Assembly (NCBI GenBank): GCA_013396525.1
Contig: VWYX01000792.1
Span: 70,693-134,692, forward strand
Direction of reading: 5' to 3'
Length of the DNA stretch: 64,000 bases
Source of the DNA: Chaetorhynchus papuensis
Lineage: Eukaryota > Chordata > Aves > Passeriformes > Rhipiduridae
A program made the position numbers and the translations under genes. Of this stretch, positions 1-13,160 are shown one piece after another (within the stretch, counting starts at the first letter, position 1; each line of letters opens with the position of its first letter). The notes beneath the pieces were generated by a model. The model ran no database searches. It was not told the origin of the DNA and saw only the letters and a list, made by a program, of their open reading frames with translations.

Positions 1-3000
1 CTAATAGAAATATGACTGTAGAAATGAGCAGTTAATGTCCCAGTGTTAGGCACTGTATGAGCTGTAAATGTTGATTATTGTTAATGGGCAATCAGGAACA
101 CTGTATTCATATGGGAAGGGAATTATCTGATTTCAGGAATTTCCAGAGTAACAGAAAACTGTTGAAAAGAATAAGAAATTTGCTTTCATAACTTTCCTGG
201 TCTTTGGTGAAGACTCAAGGTTGTTCTGGTAGGGTAGCTATTTTCCATATACTATTTTCACATTTGATTGGAAGATGCAGTGTCCAGACATTGTTTTCAA
301 AAAACAGTATATGAAATACTTTTTGCAGAATAAACTAGGTTTGGTCAATTATATTTAAGTATCATTTCACAGTTAATATGGTAAAAAAATTGCCAAAATA
401 AGTAGATAATGCCAGCTCTTCTGCGACTTGATTTTTTTTTCATGAAAACATGGTGAACAATTAAAAAATCAATTGATGGCAGAAGTTGGATATATAATCC
501 AAGTATAATCTCTGTTTTTTTAATTACTTTAAAAAATACTGTAGTTGAATGTCACTGAACAGAACATCTACCTGAGTGTCATTTGAAATTGTGTGATTGG
601 GTGCTTTATTGCTGTTGCAGTTCTAGACATGCTAACTTTATATGAGATTAGGGACTGATTTTGAAACTGCAGTAGTCACCTCAAGTTTGCCAGATAAACT
701 GAAGAACTGGGTACAGTACTGGTTGATGTGAAGGAGAATATGGCAGAATACTGAAGATTATGGCTTTTTATGCCTGGATAACTTCTTTAATTCTGTCAAT
801 TTGACAGGGCATCATTAGCTTTTCTTGTGTGATTGATGTGGAAGAAGAAAAGAAAGTGGTTTTTTGTTTTCTGAAGAATGAAAGATGCTGACAATTACAT
901 GTAGTTTCTGGTGCCTCCAATGAAAATAAAAATATCAAGACAACTAGAGCTTATTAAGCCACTTTAAATGAATGAAGAGTTTGCCTTTTAAAATTTCGAA
1001 ATTGAGCAAGCTTTGCAAAACCTATTGCTAGCTAGATAGTTGTTCATCACAGATGAGTTTGGACATCATTGCAAATAGATCTCTGACATGTAGTGTAGTC
1101 AGAGATAGCTCTGGCATTTTAAGACATGCTGACCAGGTTAAATAATCACAAAGCAAATTTAGACCAGAACATGTATTGAAACTTTCCTAATTACAGACTT
1201 AACTCCACTTTTGAATCACAACGTCTCAAGCTGTTCCTTTCAAAGTTACCATCAAGTCAGCAAGGATAGACTGTGCTATGCTATTTAAAGTTTCACAGCT
1301 GTCAAGAAAATTTGCGTGGATTTGAGCAGGATTTCCTTCTGGAAATCAGAGTAACAAGGAAGTAGCAAAAGTGGTTAAATGATGTTTCATAACGGACTTG
1401 GCTGCACAGACGGAATGTAACAAGTAGAAGGTCATATCCTGTAAATGCTCTCATTTCTCACTTTCCAGTAGTTAACGAATTGTAACCAGATACAGCATGC
1501 AATGCAGTCAATTTTAAGCATTTTAAGAGGAGATTTTAGTAGATTTTGAATGTTTCTGTGTAAAAGTTGGTAGCAAATTGTCTTCTTTGGGTCATTTTGA
1601 GACATGTTCCATTGCTTCATTTTGGGAAGAGAATGTGGAGAGAGAGAGAAATGGAAGGTATACACCCTTATGATCTCTCATTCTGTTGGCCATTGATTAA
1701 ATGATCCTTCTGCTTCTGGTTTCACTTGAGTGAAGTTATTCAGTGGATGTTAGTGGATCATTGCTGCTATCACAGGGTAGAAACTCTCTTAATGATGCAG
1801 TGTTCATGTGATATTTAAACTTCTGCTGATCTGCTTCTATGCATAAGAAGAAAATGTGATTTTTTTTTTCTTTTTCTTTTTTTTTTTTGTAGTCATAACT
1901 TGCCTAGGTCTTGTATGTTTACTAAAGATTTATCTTTCAGTTAACCCACATTGGGCTGAATTTTGACTGGGGTGTAAACAGTATTGATTTCAGTGCTGTT
2001 ACATGGCTTACCCGTCCATGCTAATTAGGTCTCAGTTCAGCTACAATCCTTTCTTCCAGGAGTATTTCTAACAATACCACTCTCATCAGGGCAATCTCAT
2101 CAACAACCAAAATGTTCCTGATAGCAGGAGCAGTAGTCCTGAGGACCTGGTTTATTGACTGTGAGCGAAAGCCATTCCACTTTGTCAATAGTTTTCATAT
2201 CTGTGTTTGTGCTGCTGAGCTACTCTGGAGAATGGCCCATGCAGATTTTTTCCTTTACCTCTTTAGATTAGATTCCCTCTTGCAGCCTTGGTTTCTTTGA
2301 TTATGGAAAGAAACAGTACCATTCTTGGCATACCAGTAAACATTTTTTCTTCTGTAGGCACAAACCTCCCTCTCCTGGGTATGTCTAAACTGCTCTCCTT
2401 GCTGATTGATCACTGATCTCATCACCTGCTTTTTCTGCTGTACTGTGTTAGACTTGCACTGCCATTTTCATAAATAACTTCTCTCCATCTGTTTTCCTCC
2501 CCTTTCCCCCTTACTCTGTGCTCTTTCAGATTCTTTCCCTTTCCAACCAGTATTTCCCTAGAGTTTGTTGTTGTTTGTGAAAATAAGTAGTACTGAATAT
2601 GAGGGGAAGTGAGGTAACAGGAATTGTTCTTGCTTGCTCAGGCAGCAGTCAAACAAGTGGCATGCGAGCCAAAGGATTTGGCCTTGGTGAGGAGGTGGAA
2701 TGCTCTGGGCAGAAAGCAGGGGCAAGGCTGGCACACTCCTGTCTTGTGAGCAGAGTTTCTGTTTCACTAGAGGCTGCCCTGCCTCTGAAAGCTTTTGCTG
2801 TCTGCCTTCAAGGCACTGTGTCCCATGTGGGCTGAACCAATTGGCAGCACATATGTGAGGGTCTGGAAAGACACTTGTGGGAGTGGGACCTGAGAGCTCC
2901 ATGTTGAAATGGAACTTCTTTAACAAGGAAAACAAGCTTGGAGGAGTTGCAAAATTTGAATTGATAAATGTGAAGGTAATTTCTTCAGCTGTGAGTAAGA

Positions 3001-4999
3001 CCTAAACCTATAGGACATCAGATGAGAAGACAAACTACTGCATGGTCTGTGTTTCAGACAGTGGCTGAGAATAGATGCTTTGTTCAAAAGTAAGGCAGTG
3101 AGGTGCTGCTGTACCCCACCAAATTCCAGCAGGAATAGGGGATAGGCCATTTTGCTTAATGGTTTTTGAAGGATTTTTCTTGCCTTAATGAAAGAATTGT
3201 TCGAATCCACATAAAGTGCAAGTATCAACTGTGTAGTGGGGTGGTGGTCCCAAAGACTAGTGGCATATTGTGTGAAGGTCCTTTTTTGTTTGTATTGAAC
3301 CTGACATCTAATTGTTATCAGTGTCACAATTTTACTTTTGTATTATGAGACAATAAAGAGTCATTCCTTGATTTTCTTTTCCTTAACAGTCAGGATTTCC
3401 TTAACAGTCATCTCTTTATTGTAGTCTGATTACTTTGCTTGATCTAGCCTTGGATTGTCCTTGTCATTCATCTTTGCTTTATTCTGTGCTCACTGACGTC
3501 TTTGCATACCTAGTCTAGCTGTCACTTAATAGCCTCACCCTCAGAATAGCACACTGGGTTTTGTGTTTGCTCAGTCATTTCCCCCAAACATTTTTAAAAC
3601 ATATTTTCATAATATTTCCTCCTTGTTTTATTTTACAGTTAAAGGTATTTTTTCTTGTCTCAGCACGGGATGTGTCCACATAAATTTTTTGTTCTTGAAC
3701 TGGGCCTGGGTGGGAGGGAGGTATAGCGCCTTGTATTGTGGTGTCCTTTAGATCTTTAGTCAAAACAGTGCAGATAACACACTAATGTTGATGAACAGTG
3801 TTTCCTCAGGGTCACAGTTCTTCTGTTTCTTACTCTGCCCTTCCCCAGTGAATCGATATGGTTGGGTACCGATAAGATTGTTTAATAAGTAAAGAAGTGG
3901 AAGACGAGAGAAGGAAAAAAAAATTAAAAAGCAATGTAAAGGCATTTGCTCACCACCCTCCACAGGCAGACTAATGCCCAGACGCTATAAAGACTTAAAA
4001 AAGGTGATGCATATTGGATGCATATTAATCTGAGTAGTTGCTGCTTTAACCATCAGTAATGTTTTTACCAGACGCTGCTGGGAATGTTGTAAATGAGAAC
4101 TACATAGCAATAAAAGAAAATAACAATACAGGTTAATTTTGGCAAAGAGCTTTAGAAAAACCATTTGTTTTCCAAACTCGAGATGTAATGTTGTTCAGGT
4201 GAAGGATAGTAGTAGGAGGGGAGCATGATTCTGTAAATGTTTGTTTATTAAAATACTGTGAAGTAAGGTTAATATAACTGCTTATTGAAGTAAATGTGTT
4301 CAGGAGCTAGAGTCTGTGTAAGTGTTTAATGGATGTGCAGACAAATCTATTTTACATGCATGGAAGTACTGAAATAATTCTGTGAAAAGCTTTGACACAA
4401 TGTAAGAGGAAAATCATTGGGGAGATTTCTCTGTAACAGTAATTGTACTCATGCAACAGCGTAAAAGGGAATAGTTTTGTGACACCTGTGAGAAATTGGC
4501 TCTAAAGTGGGGCTATTTGTAATGGGAAGATCTTTGTGCAGTAATAGTTTTGGGTGACAAATTACTGGCTTCAATTTAGGCTTAAATTTAGCCTAGAATC
4601 CATTTCCTCTGATACTTGTACAACAGGAATATAAGTGATCTGGAAGAGGTACAGAAGCTCTCAGCATCATACTTTTCAGAAAATGTAGTAAATAACGAGT
4701 GTAAGAGTCACATTTGATACTGAAAAATACAACTGCAAAATTTAGTTAATTATTTTATTATCTCACACCTGAGCAGACCACGTGATTGCTGTTACATATA
4801 GGCATACACATATATAACAGCAATATATCTGCATATATCTGCACATAGAGCATGTGAACCTCTTAGGGGAAAGGCAAAAGCATTTTTAAAATATATTATT
4901 TTGAGCTCACAGTCATGCTCTCAGACAGGGTGAGCATTTATGGCTGAGACTGTCCAGCTGCTGTTGCTGCCTTTGTGAGGTTGCTGTTGATTGTCAGAG

Positions 5000-5260
5000 G
5001 TCTGGCCCAGCTGGACATCCAATGAACTTCTCAGCCGCATCGTTTGCATTGTTACACAGTGATGCAGCCGGGAGCCAGGAGTGACTCATGCCGATGGCCC
5101 TGAGCTCCAATGGCTCAGGAAGAGCTTTGTACTCTGGAGGTAATTGGAGAAGTCGGCTCGGGGGAAGAACTGCCTGAGCTGCACCGCCTCTCTTTCTGGG
5201 AATGTGAGTCAGGGCCACTGGCCATGCCTCCTGCCCTCCTTTCACAGCTCAGAACGCATG
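5000..5260. promoter_or_regulatory. Candidate cis-regulatory block with two AP-1 sites
   Basis: Two perfect AP-1 consensus heptamers, TGACTCA at 5082-5088 and TGAGTCA at 5205-5211, lie 116 bases apart. The segment is more G+C-rich than its surroundings and also contains an octamer-like TTTGCAT at about 5043. AP-1 sites of this kind bind FOS/JUN dimers. Enhancer activity is inference; no conservation or chromatin data are available here. Confidence 0.25.
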
Positions 5261-7284
5261 CAGCGGCAGGTTTTGTTACAAGAAGTGTTTTTGTATTTCA
5301 GTAGAGATTCCTAAAGGTCAGGAGACGAGGCTGTTTTCACAATAGCTGAGCTAAACCTCTGCAATAATCTGCTGTAATCCACATTACCTGATTTATCCTG
5401 GGATAAATAAAAGCTTCAGTGAGAAAGTTGTTATATGCCAAGTTTTCTGAACACCAGAAGACTTCCTTTTTGTGGTTAAGGGGGAGATAATGACATCCAC
5501 ACAAGCTTGCTGTTTCAACCATGCATCTATTTAAAACTTTTTCCCCATCTGAAATGTGGGAAACACTTTGACGTCATTGATTTATGAAGTCAGTACAACT
5601 TAAAAGTATTAAAAAATAAGAAGCTAGAAGAATACTTGGATAACATTTTACAACTAGATCAGTGACCTATGAGCAGAACATTTTGATGGAAACTTCTCCC
5701 TCAAGCCTTATTGCCTGTTGGCCCATAAAACCAATTCTGTTTGCTTAAGGATTACATGCTTTTGTATGCTCTCTTTGTATTTTTATATAAAAATATATAT
5801 ATTATATATAACTTGACTGGTGGTTTTATTTGTGATAAATGAGGCAGAATTGAATACAGTAGGTAACTTACAAGTCATACAGCAACAGGAGAAAAAAAAG
5901 GATAGAAAACCAGTTTGGCTGTTGTTACCTGAGGAGGCAGAAGGAGAACATGCAGTGTCAAAAGGTGCAGTTACACCACTGTGGGTTTTCTGATGCTGAC
6001 TGTGCTTCAGAAGTTCTGCCTGCACATTCCAAGGAATTTGTAGTGCTGCAGGTTCTTCCAAACAGTTTTTACTCTGTGCAATGACAGGGAAGAGGGGCAT
6101 AGTATACAAAAGCTTTCTGTGTATTGCTTGATCTGCTAATTACTACTGCAAGGGCAGGACGGAGAGGTAACTTGAAGATATATTTCTGAGGTAGACCACT
6201 TTGGTTATTTTCTTTGGTGTGGCTCATGATAAATACTGAAGGAGTGAATCCTGAGCAGAGAATATATGTAGGTTGCAGTCAGAAGTTAATGTTTTTCTGG
6301 AATTTTCTCATTTGAATGCTCATGGATGGGTAGTAGAAACGTACTAAAAAAAATAATGTAGATTTGTAAAATATAACAATTAATTGGAAAATCCTGTGTT
6401 CCAAAGAAAACAAGAGTTTAAAACTATTTAAAATACATTTTTCTGTATATGGGCTCAGGCTGTCAAACAAATTAGTTGAATTAATCATATAAAAGTTCAA
6501 TTATGTACAACCCCAAATTTAAAGAAGAATATGAAAACTCAAAATAATTTGAACTTGTCAGTCTAATTGGTTTTGTCTCTGAAACAAAAAATAATGTCTT
6601 TCTACTTAAAAAAAATGCCTACAAAAAAAATTTATTACAATGTTTGTATTGAAAAGGTAGGTGTCTACTAATTAATCTGAATAATTTACATGACAATGAC
6701 AAAACCAATTAGAAGTTGAATAAATATTTTGCATGGGTTGTTTCATTTAGGTATTACTACTTGGGGATACCTTGCTGTTACCAGGCTTGTGGAAGCCAGG
6801 GAAGTCCTGCCAGGGAACTACCCTCGGTCATCCCCAGGGGTTCATTCTGAGGAGGGGTGCAAGTCCCTGAGCTGAATCAGGGCACTGGGCGCTCTGTGCT
6901 GCCTGGAGATCTGCTGGATTGGTGTTGGTGTGTGTTGGGGCTGGTGCTTGGGTGTGTTGCATCCAGTGGGTACTCTCCACAAGGCTCTGGACGGACAATG
7001 TCGCCGCTGGCGAGTGAGTTAATCCAGCTGCTTTGTGCAAGCGGGGACTGCCCCGTCAGCACAGAATGGGGTGGCAACGTGAGCCACTAATCTCTGGATC
7101 CAGAAGAGGACATCCCCCCGTCTTCTGGGAAGTGTGTTTGGGAGGTGCAGGACCTGCCTGATGCAGCATGCGTCAAATTAGCATTGTAGGTGAATGTTTC
7201 AAAACTGATCTGGCAAAACCAGTGTTGGTGAGTTACCATATCAAACTTGTCACAGAGGCAGGTAATTGCTAGGTGGGGTGATAC

Positions 7285-7352
7285 AGCCTGTGTGTTATGC
7301 AGGAGGTCAGATTAGATCATCACTGTTTCTTCTGGTTTTGAATTCTGTGACT
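7285..7352 (+). mobile_element. Decayed CR1-like LINE 3' fragment
   Basis: The text 'ttatgcaggaggtcagatta' followed by 'gatcatcactg' and ending near 'attctgtgact' resembles the 3' end of old amniote CR1-family LINEs in sense orientation. It is short and diverged, so the family is uncertain. Confidence 0.45.
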
Positions 7353-10300
7353 CTACTGCAACCAGTTGTTCCATGCAGTCACTGTCCATACTTGTTTATC
7401 ACTGACACACCCAAATCGTTTTGCACACCATGTGTGGCTGACACTGTACTAGAGCTGCCTGTTTTCCAGGGCATGAGGAGCTTTCCCATAGGTCAATGTG
7501 GTAAGGAAAATGGGACTTCAAAAATTATATACTTGCATGACATGGGATTGAATCGGTGGGGGATGAAAGGGGTTTAGAAAATACAGAATTTTGTGTTAGA
7601 AATTTGTGTTAGTATTCCTGACTAACTTAAGCTAAATTGCTAGAACCTGTTTTAAACTGAGATAGCACTTCAGTCAGGTTCGGAAATAGGAATAATAATA
7701 ACACAGTGCAAAATTGTGTGTTATGCAGAATTATGTTATTATTATGTATTGTGTATGCTGTATATTACATGTATTACAACTTGCAACATGTTGTTACTAT
7801 TACATGTTATTGTGTTCTTAAGACTGAATTAAGAACAAAGTAGATTGATCACCTTGAAGTAAACTGCAGCTGCTTGAAAGCCTTTTCTATGATGCTGGTT
7901 GTGTTAGTCTGTTTCCATCACTGGGAGTATAGGATTGGCCAAAAGGTTGGTTTTATCAGATGCGTTTGGTGTTCTTGAAAATAAGGCCTTTTTGTAGTTC
8001 AGGAATGTGTAAGTAGCCCTGTATATGTTTTGGTAAACCTTCATGCTCTCTTTATTTTTACAAGGCTGGTTGCAGGCATAAATTTACCTTTGCGTGCAAT
8101 TTTAGGCCCAGTCCGGAGGCCTGAGTAGCAGAAGTTTAACCCTGTTTGTATGACAATTACTTAGAGAGAGATAAAAGGCTAAGTTTTCAGACAGTTTGCA
8201 TGTACAAAATATGTAAAACTGTTACATAATTATAGAGATATAAAAATACAGAAAGAACCCCTAATTGTTGAGAAAAAAAAAATTTTAGCTTACATGAATA
8301 TGATTTAAGCTTTGGTCCTGCAGCTTAAAATCTGCTGGTCATATTGAACAGGTTAACATTACTGCAGTGCTGTCTGCCATGTTTGTGAGAGAAAAGGCTC
8401 TTCTCTCCCTGTGTTTGTGGCCTCCCAAAAACAACTGATTTGCCAGGCACATTTCTTTTCAAGAAGGAAGGGAAGACATTATTTTCAAAGAAGGATAAGA
8501 CCGAGACGGATGATTTTAGAGCACTCTTACCATTTTAATAATGTTTCAGTGAGCATCATTCTATGCAGTTATTTACTGCCCTGCTTCAATTTATCTGTCT
8601 TTTAGAATGCCTAATTTTATTTGGAAAAATTCAAATGGTAGAGTTGCTGTGGGTAGAGTGATTGTCATGCAATATTAATTAGCAACTGCTAGATTTCTGT
8701 CTTTTGCAGGGTCTGGGATAGAATGATGAGTCTGTTGGGTGTTTTCCTTAGTCAAACAAATGCTGCATTTGAGATGGTATATAAATTTTCCTCAACAAAG
8801 CTTATTAAAAAATACTGCAAAGGCTTATTTTTAATAGTGATAATTAATAAACTCTGCACTCACTATTACCTTTTATATATTCCAAACATTTTAAAAATGT
8901 CTTTTTGACAGATGGTCTGCATAGCTCTTTTCTGGAATCAGCTATGCCCATTAAAAAAGGGAACATAAATAGGTCAGATGAAGCTGCTAACTGTTCTAAT
9001 ATAATTCAGGAGCACTGGACACAACACAGGTTTTTGGTACAGCAGCACATCTTTCTGATTATTATTCAGATTATTGTATTCCAATTACGAGGAATATGTT
9101 GCAATCCATAGAAAGAAAATCTGTGTATAGAGCTATTGCTTTTATTTTGTTTTTCTCTGACATGCTTTGCTGGTTTTGTCTGTATGGTTTAGCTGGATGT
9201 TTGGGGTGGTTTGGATGGATATTAATTTCGTTTCTCTGAAACAAAAATACAGTTTTAAAAAAAAATTACTAAAAAACATGTTTGAAATTCAGTTTGCACT
9301 TAGAAGAATAGGAAGAAGTTTTGAAGGCCAAAAGTAAAAATGAAAATTTGCTGTAGAGGCTATTTTTGACCTTACCCCTTTTTCAAGATGCCCAAGGATT
9401 ACTGTGGTATTACAGTTTACTTATTTGTTAGCTATAAACACATACATTTTGGGTAAGTGGGGAAGTGGTTATAGCTACTTACAGCTTTTAGGGTTATCAT
9501 CGCTGGTTGGCAGGACGCCTCAGTGTGTCGCATGTCAAGTGATTTCCAAACCCGAGTGCTTCAGATGCTGCTGTGCCATAACCCACACACTCATGTGCTC
9601 ATTGGCTTTGGCTCTTTCATTTTACTGTTAATGTGAAGTTTTAACCATTTCTCTTCAGAAGTTCCTTCTGATAGTGGGAGACTTGATTGTTCCTGGTGGT
9701 GTGAACCAGAAGCTTCAGTTTTGCTTCTTTCAAAACACATTTGTTAAAGTGATTTCATGATGTCAGTATGCCGGTCAGAACCTTGTTTCTTTGAGGATAC
9801 ACTTAAACAAGGATACCAGGGAGTGTTTTTCACTTCAGGTATTAAGAAGTAGTTTAAGCACCTCTATTCAGCTGTTTCAGTTATTACTTATTTATAGCAC
9901 CAAAAAAAAGGCAGGAAAAATCAGAAGGAAGCTCCTGAGCATGCAAGTGTCTGAAGCAAGGAAATCCTGAGAAGTTGCACATGATCTAAACCACCTTTTA
10001 AAATACTTCTAGATGATGGAACCAGAAGAGCTCTTCAGGGTTACAGAGGAATGCTGCTTTCAGTTATGAAGAAGGGAATTGGAAATACACTTGGCATTCA
10101 TCACAAATGCATGGCTCAGTCATGATATGGCACTTGGGGTAGGGGCAGAGTCTGAGTAAGCTTTGGGACAGAGCAGTTACAGAGAAATTAAGAAAGATAG
10201 ACTAGAATGGCTACCAGTGCCACTCACCTGGTGGTAAGGTTATAAGCTCTAAAACTAGTCTGTCCAAGGAGGCTCTGCATCTTTCAAGTCAGCGAGCAGC

Positions 10301-12589
10301 TATTATTTATGGAAGTATTGTCAAATAATTAAGTTTTGTTTACATATGTTGCTTATCTTAAGGTAATGAACAAAATTCTTTTTTTACAGTGTTCTATCAA
10401 ATTTCCAAATTACTTCTTGTAACAGGAACAAAACTACAAAAGTATCCATGTGCTACAGCGTTTAACTCCAAATGTGCAAGTGTATGTATTTAGGGAATTC
10501 AGTGTTCAGTAAAATAGGTCAGGACTGAAATTTGTCTTTCATATTCAAACAAAACGTGTGGTGAAATTTATCATCCAGCCATACAGTGCCAATTCATGCA
10601 GATTTTTTGTGATTATTTGCACACAAGATGGGCATTCTCATGCAAATTCTTGACTCCTTTGGAGCGGTTTCCTTCCATAGGAAAGAGCTTTGTTATGGTT
10701 TTGTATTAAGCCATAGGGAAAGAGACAAAAATAGTAGTTGCCTTACTAGACAAAGGCTTGCGGAGCAGTCAAAAATAATGTGCATTTTCAAATATAAATG
10801 ATCATACACAACATACTTAAGTTGGCTGTGTTTTTAGGATTTGCAACCCAGAACTGTGTTTGGAATGGATTTTAATGTGGTGTCATTTGTAAGCTGACTA
10901 ATGACAATGATATATGTTCATTTTACCGGTCTTCTGTTGCTAAGTTTTAGGATCCTCATGTATATATCACATATTCACAGTTTCTTATTTTTGCATTAAC
11001 GATGATGACAACTATAAATTTAGGATGAAGAACTCAAATGCTTCACAGAAAAGGAGAGCATCTTCCTGTGGGCATTGACACTTTTTATATTATGTTCTGG
11101 ATGCCCCTTGAAATGGAAGAATCCTGTGGCTTAATTTGCCTCATTAAATAATGTAGCACTGTTTTGTCAAAGTGATACTTAGCACTGCAAAACCAGGTTA
11201 ATATGTATGGTTTTAGATTGAAATAATAGTTTCCCTTTCTCCTCTGTTTCTAACCTGTGACTTCTAACCTTATGCTGAACTGTAGAGTGCTTTGTTCTCT
11301 GTTGCTGTGTATGCCTGTTTATTATTGTAGGTTTGTTACTTGGAAATTTACTACAAATGTGAACACCTGCAAATAAATCTTTTGCTAATCTGGAAATGTG
11401 ATACGCAACGGGAACGCTCTCCAGCCTCCAGATAAGGTCTGCAAAGTACCATTGAGATGTAAAGTAATCTGTGGATTGGGTCATTCTGAAAGCTCTTATT
11501 GATATGAGATGAGTCTCGATGGAGAAGTCCTGCTGTCACATGTTCATCATGTACTGATTGAGAGCAGGGGGACACACTCAGAGAGAAGGCTGAAGCTGAG
11601 GTATTTCCTATGCTGCAGAGACTGAGGGTGTGAAACGAGCTAATGCTTCATTAAGCTTCACTGATTAAAAAATGGCAGATCTTGTTAGACATAAGATGCT
11701 CTGTTCACTGCTAATGGGACAAGTTAGCAGTGTATTAAGGTAAGGGCATTGTTCTCCAGCAGCAGATATGAGAAGCTTTGTTATTGTCTGTGTGTGGGGT
11801 TTTAAAGTGCAGTTTGCTGCTTCACTATTGAAAAAAAAAAAATTGGCTGCTCTGTAACACATAGCCTTGTCAGAGAAACAACTGGAATGCAGAAATGCCT
11901 TTGAACTCAGGATGGATTTGTTTTTGCTTCCCAGGCAGTCAGCATCAGTGTTTTTAACAAAAAGGAGGAGGCTGATTACCACAAGGTTTCCTGTTCATGT
12001 GGATAAGGAGCTTTCATAAAGAAACAGGAAAACAGAAGGTCTCACAAATAATCACTATTCTGCTGCATTTTGTGGCATTCTTTACAAATTTTAAGTGAAG
12101 GAGAAATAGGTGTCTGGAGAAAACAGAGACTGTGTGTAAGGTACTGAGAGAAAAGAATGTCCCAAAAGAAGTAGATTTATGCAAAATGCCTCTCCAGTAT
12201 TAGACTTAGGTTCTTGCAGACACTTGATGAGAGGCTGTTGATGGCTGTTCTTGCTGGGCCCTACAGGGGATGTGGGGTAGCCTGAGGTTTGTAGATGAAG
12301 AAGGAGGGGGTAGAGTGCAAGGTTTTCCTCCTGTTTCAGAAAGCTTCGCAGCTCTTTGGGGAACACAGCACTTTCTCAGGCTGCCCTTGAAGGAGCAGTT
12401 GTTGTCGGCCACTCCTGCCTTCCCTGGGCATGTAGCTCTTGCCCCTTCCTCTCCCAGGTACGTACACATACGTGCACACACATATTCCTAAACAAGAAAG
12501 GCTCTCCAGAAAGGAAGGGCTTTCACAGTTACTGAAACAACTAGCTGCATGAAGGATTTTGTCAGGAGAGGATTTTAGTGGGGGAAGAG

Positions 12590-13160
12590 CCTTGCAGGGC
12601 TGGCAGGCGTGGAGGGGGCTCCTGCGGGCACGGCGTCTGTGCCCACCCATCTCCTTTTCCCTTTGGGGACAACTGAACACCCGCAGGCAGAAATACACCC
12701 CGGGCTTAAAGACGGGCCTGTTCTAGGTGAGTTTATCGCTTTGTTTTTCGCCCGAAAGTGGGGCAGCTCTGTTGTTGTGTCCCATGGCGAGGGCAGAACA
12801 CGAAAGCGTCTTTGCTCCCGCCAGCCTCCGGTCTCCGCCTCCCACAACTTTATCTGTCTCGGGCGCCGCGTTCCAGCCGGCATCGCGCCTTTCCTGACCC
12901 GCGGCTCTGGCTTTGTGGCCGCGGGGAGCCGGGCCGGGCCGGGGGAAGGGCGAGGCAGGGAAGGAGGCGGGCAGGGGGAAGTTGGCGGGGGGAACCGGGG
13001 GCGGCCGCGGGGCCTGAGGGGAGCGGGCGCGGCGGCCCCCGAGCGGCGGCCCCAGAGCGGCCTCAGTGCCGGGTGAGGATGAGAGACCCAGGTAAGGCTC
13101 CAGGAGAGCACACGGGTGGTGGCCGTGTGCGGCTCTTATGCCCCCGCCATTTTCTCCGAC
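12590..13160 (+). promoter_or_regulatory. MCC: CpG island, candidate MCC promoter
   Basis: This is the only dense CpG cluster in the window; most of its CpGs fall between about 12830 and 13080. It contains a GC box (GGGGGCGG at 12997-13004) and G-quadruplex-prone runs on the + strand (12923-12945, with four G-runs and loops of 4, 2 and 2 bases, and a looser one at 12969-13001). It is followed by consensus splice donors on the + strand, the same strand as the MCC exons downstream. Human MCC is known to have a CpG-island promoter that is methylated in some colorectal tumours. Assigning this island to MCC is inference from strand, spacing and the lack of any other gene nearby. It could instead serve a non-coding or divergent transcript. 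Confidence 0.65.
13040..13091 (+). other. MCC: 3' end of candidate non-coding MCC first exon
   Basis: A near-perfect donor (CCCAG|GTAAGG, exon end 13091) closes the CpG island; a second usable donor (CCGG|GTGAGG) would end the exon at 13072. The transcription start is not determined and the left coordinate is arbitrary. The exon appears non-coding for MCC. The ATG at 13079 leaves one spare base at the donor, so direct splicing to 38988 would be out of frame. The frame that would match has a TGA at 13080-13082. With the 13072 donor the open frame has no ATG. A further donor-like site (CTAG|GTGAGT) is at 12727. Confidence 0.4.

Larger units (their letters stand above)
1..12589. other. Upstream flank or long-isoform intron, no gene recognised
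   Basis: No exon with a recognisable protein product was found on either strand. The open frames here are short (mostly under 110 codons), lack homology I can recognise and look like chance. The stretch is AT-rich, with a pyrimidine/poly-T tract at about 1860-1891, a more G+C-rich patch at about 2600-2900, a block with two AP-1 consensus sites near 5000-5260, and a G+C-rich patch at 6780-7180. A decayed CR1-like piece lies near 7285-7352. Human MCC has a longer isoform with extra 5' exons, so this could be intron or intergenic; the sequence does not decide it. Confidence 0.6.

Noticed and set aside
13079..13091. ATG in the CpG-island exon as the MCC start
   Set aside because: Splicing from 13091 to 38988 puts it out of frame with MCC; an intervening exon of suitable phase would be needed.
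12575..13111. 178-codon minus-strand and 155/159-codon plus-strand open frames over the CpG island
   Set aside because: G+C-rich DNA has few stops. The peptides are Pro/Arg/Gly/Ala-rich, the plus-strand ones start at GTG, and nothing is recognisable.
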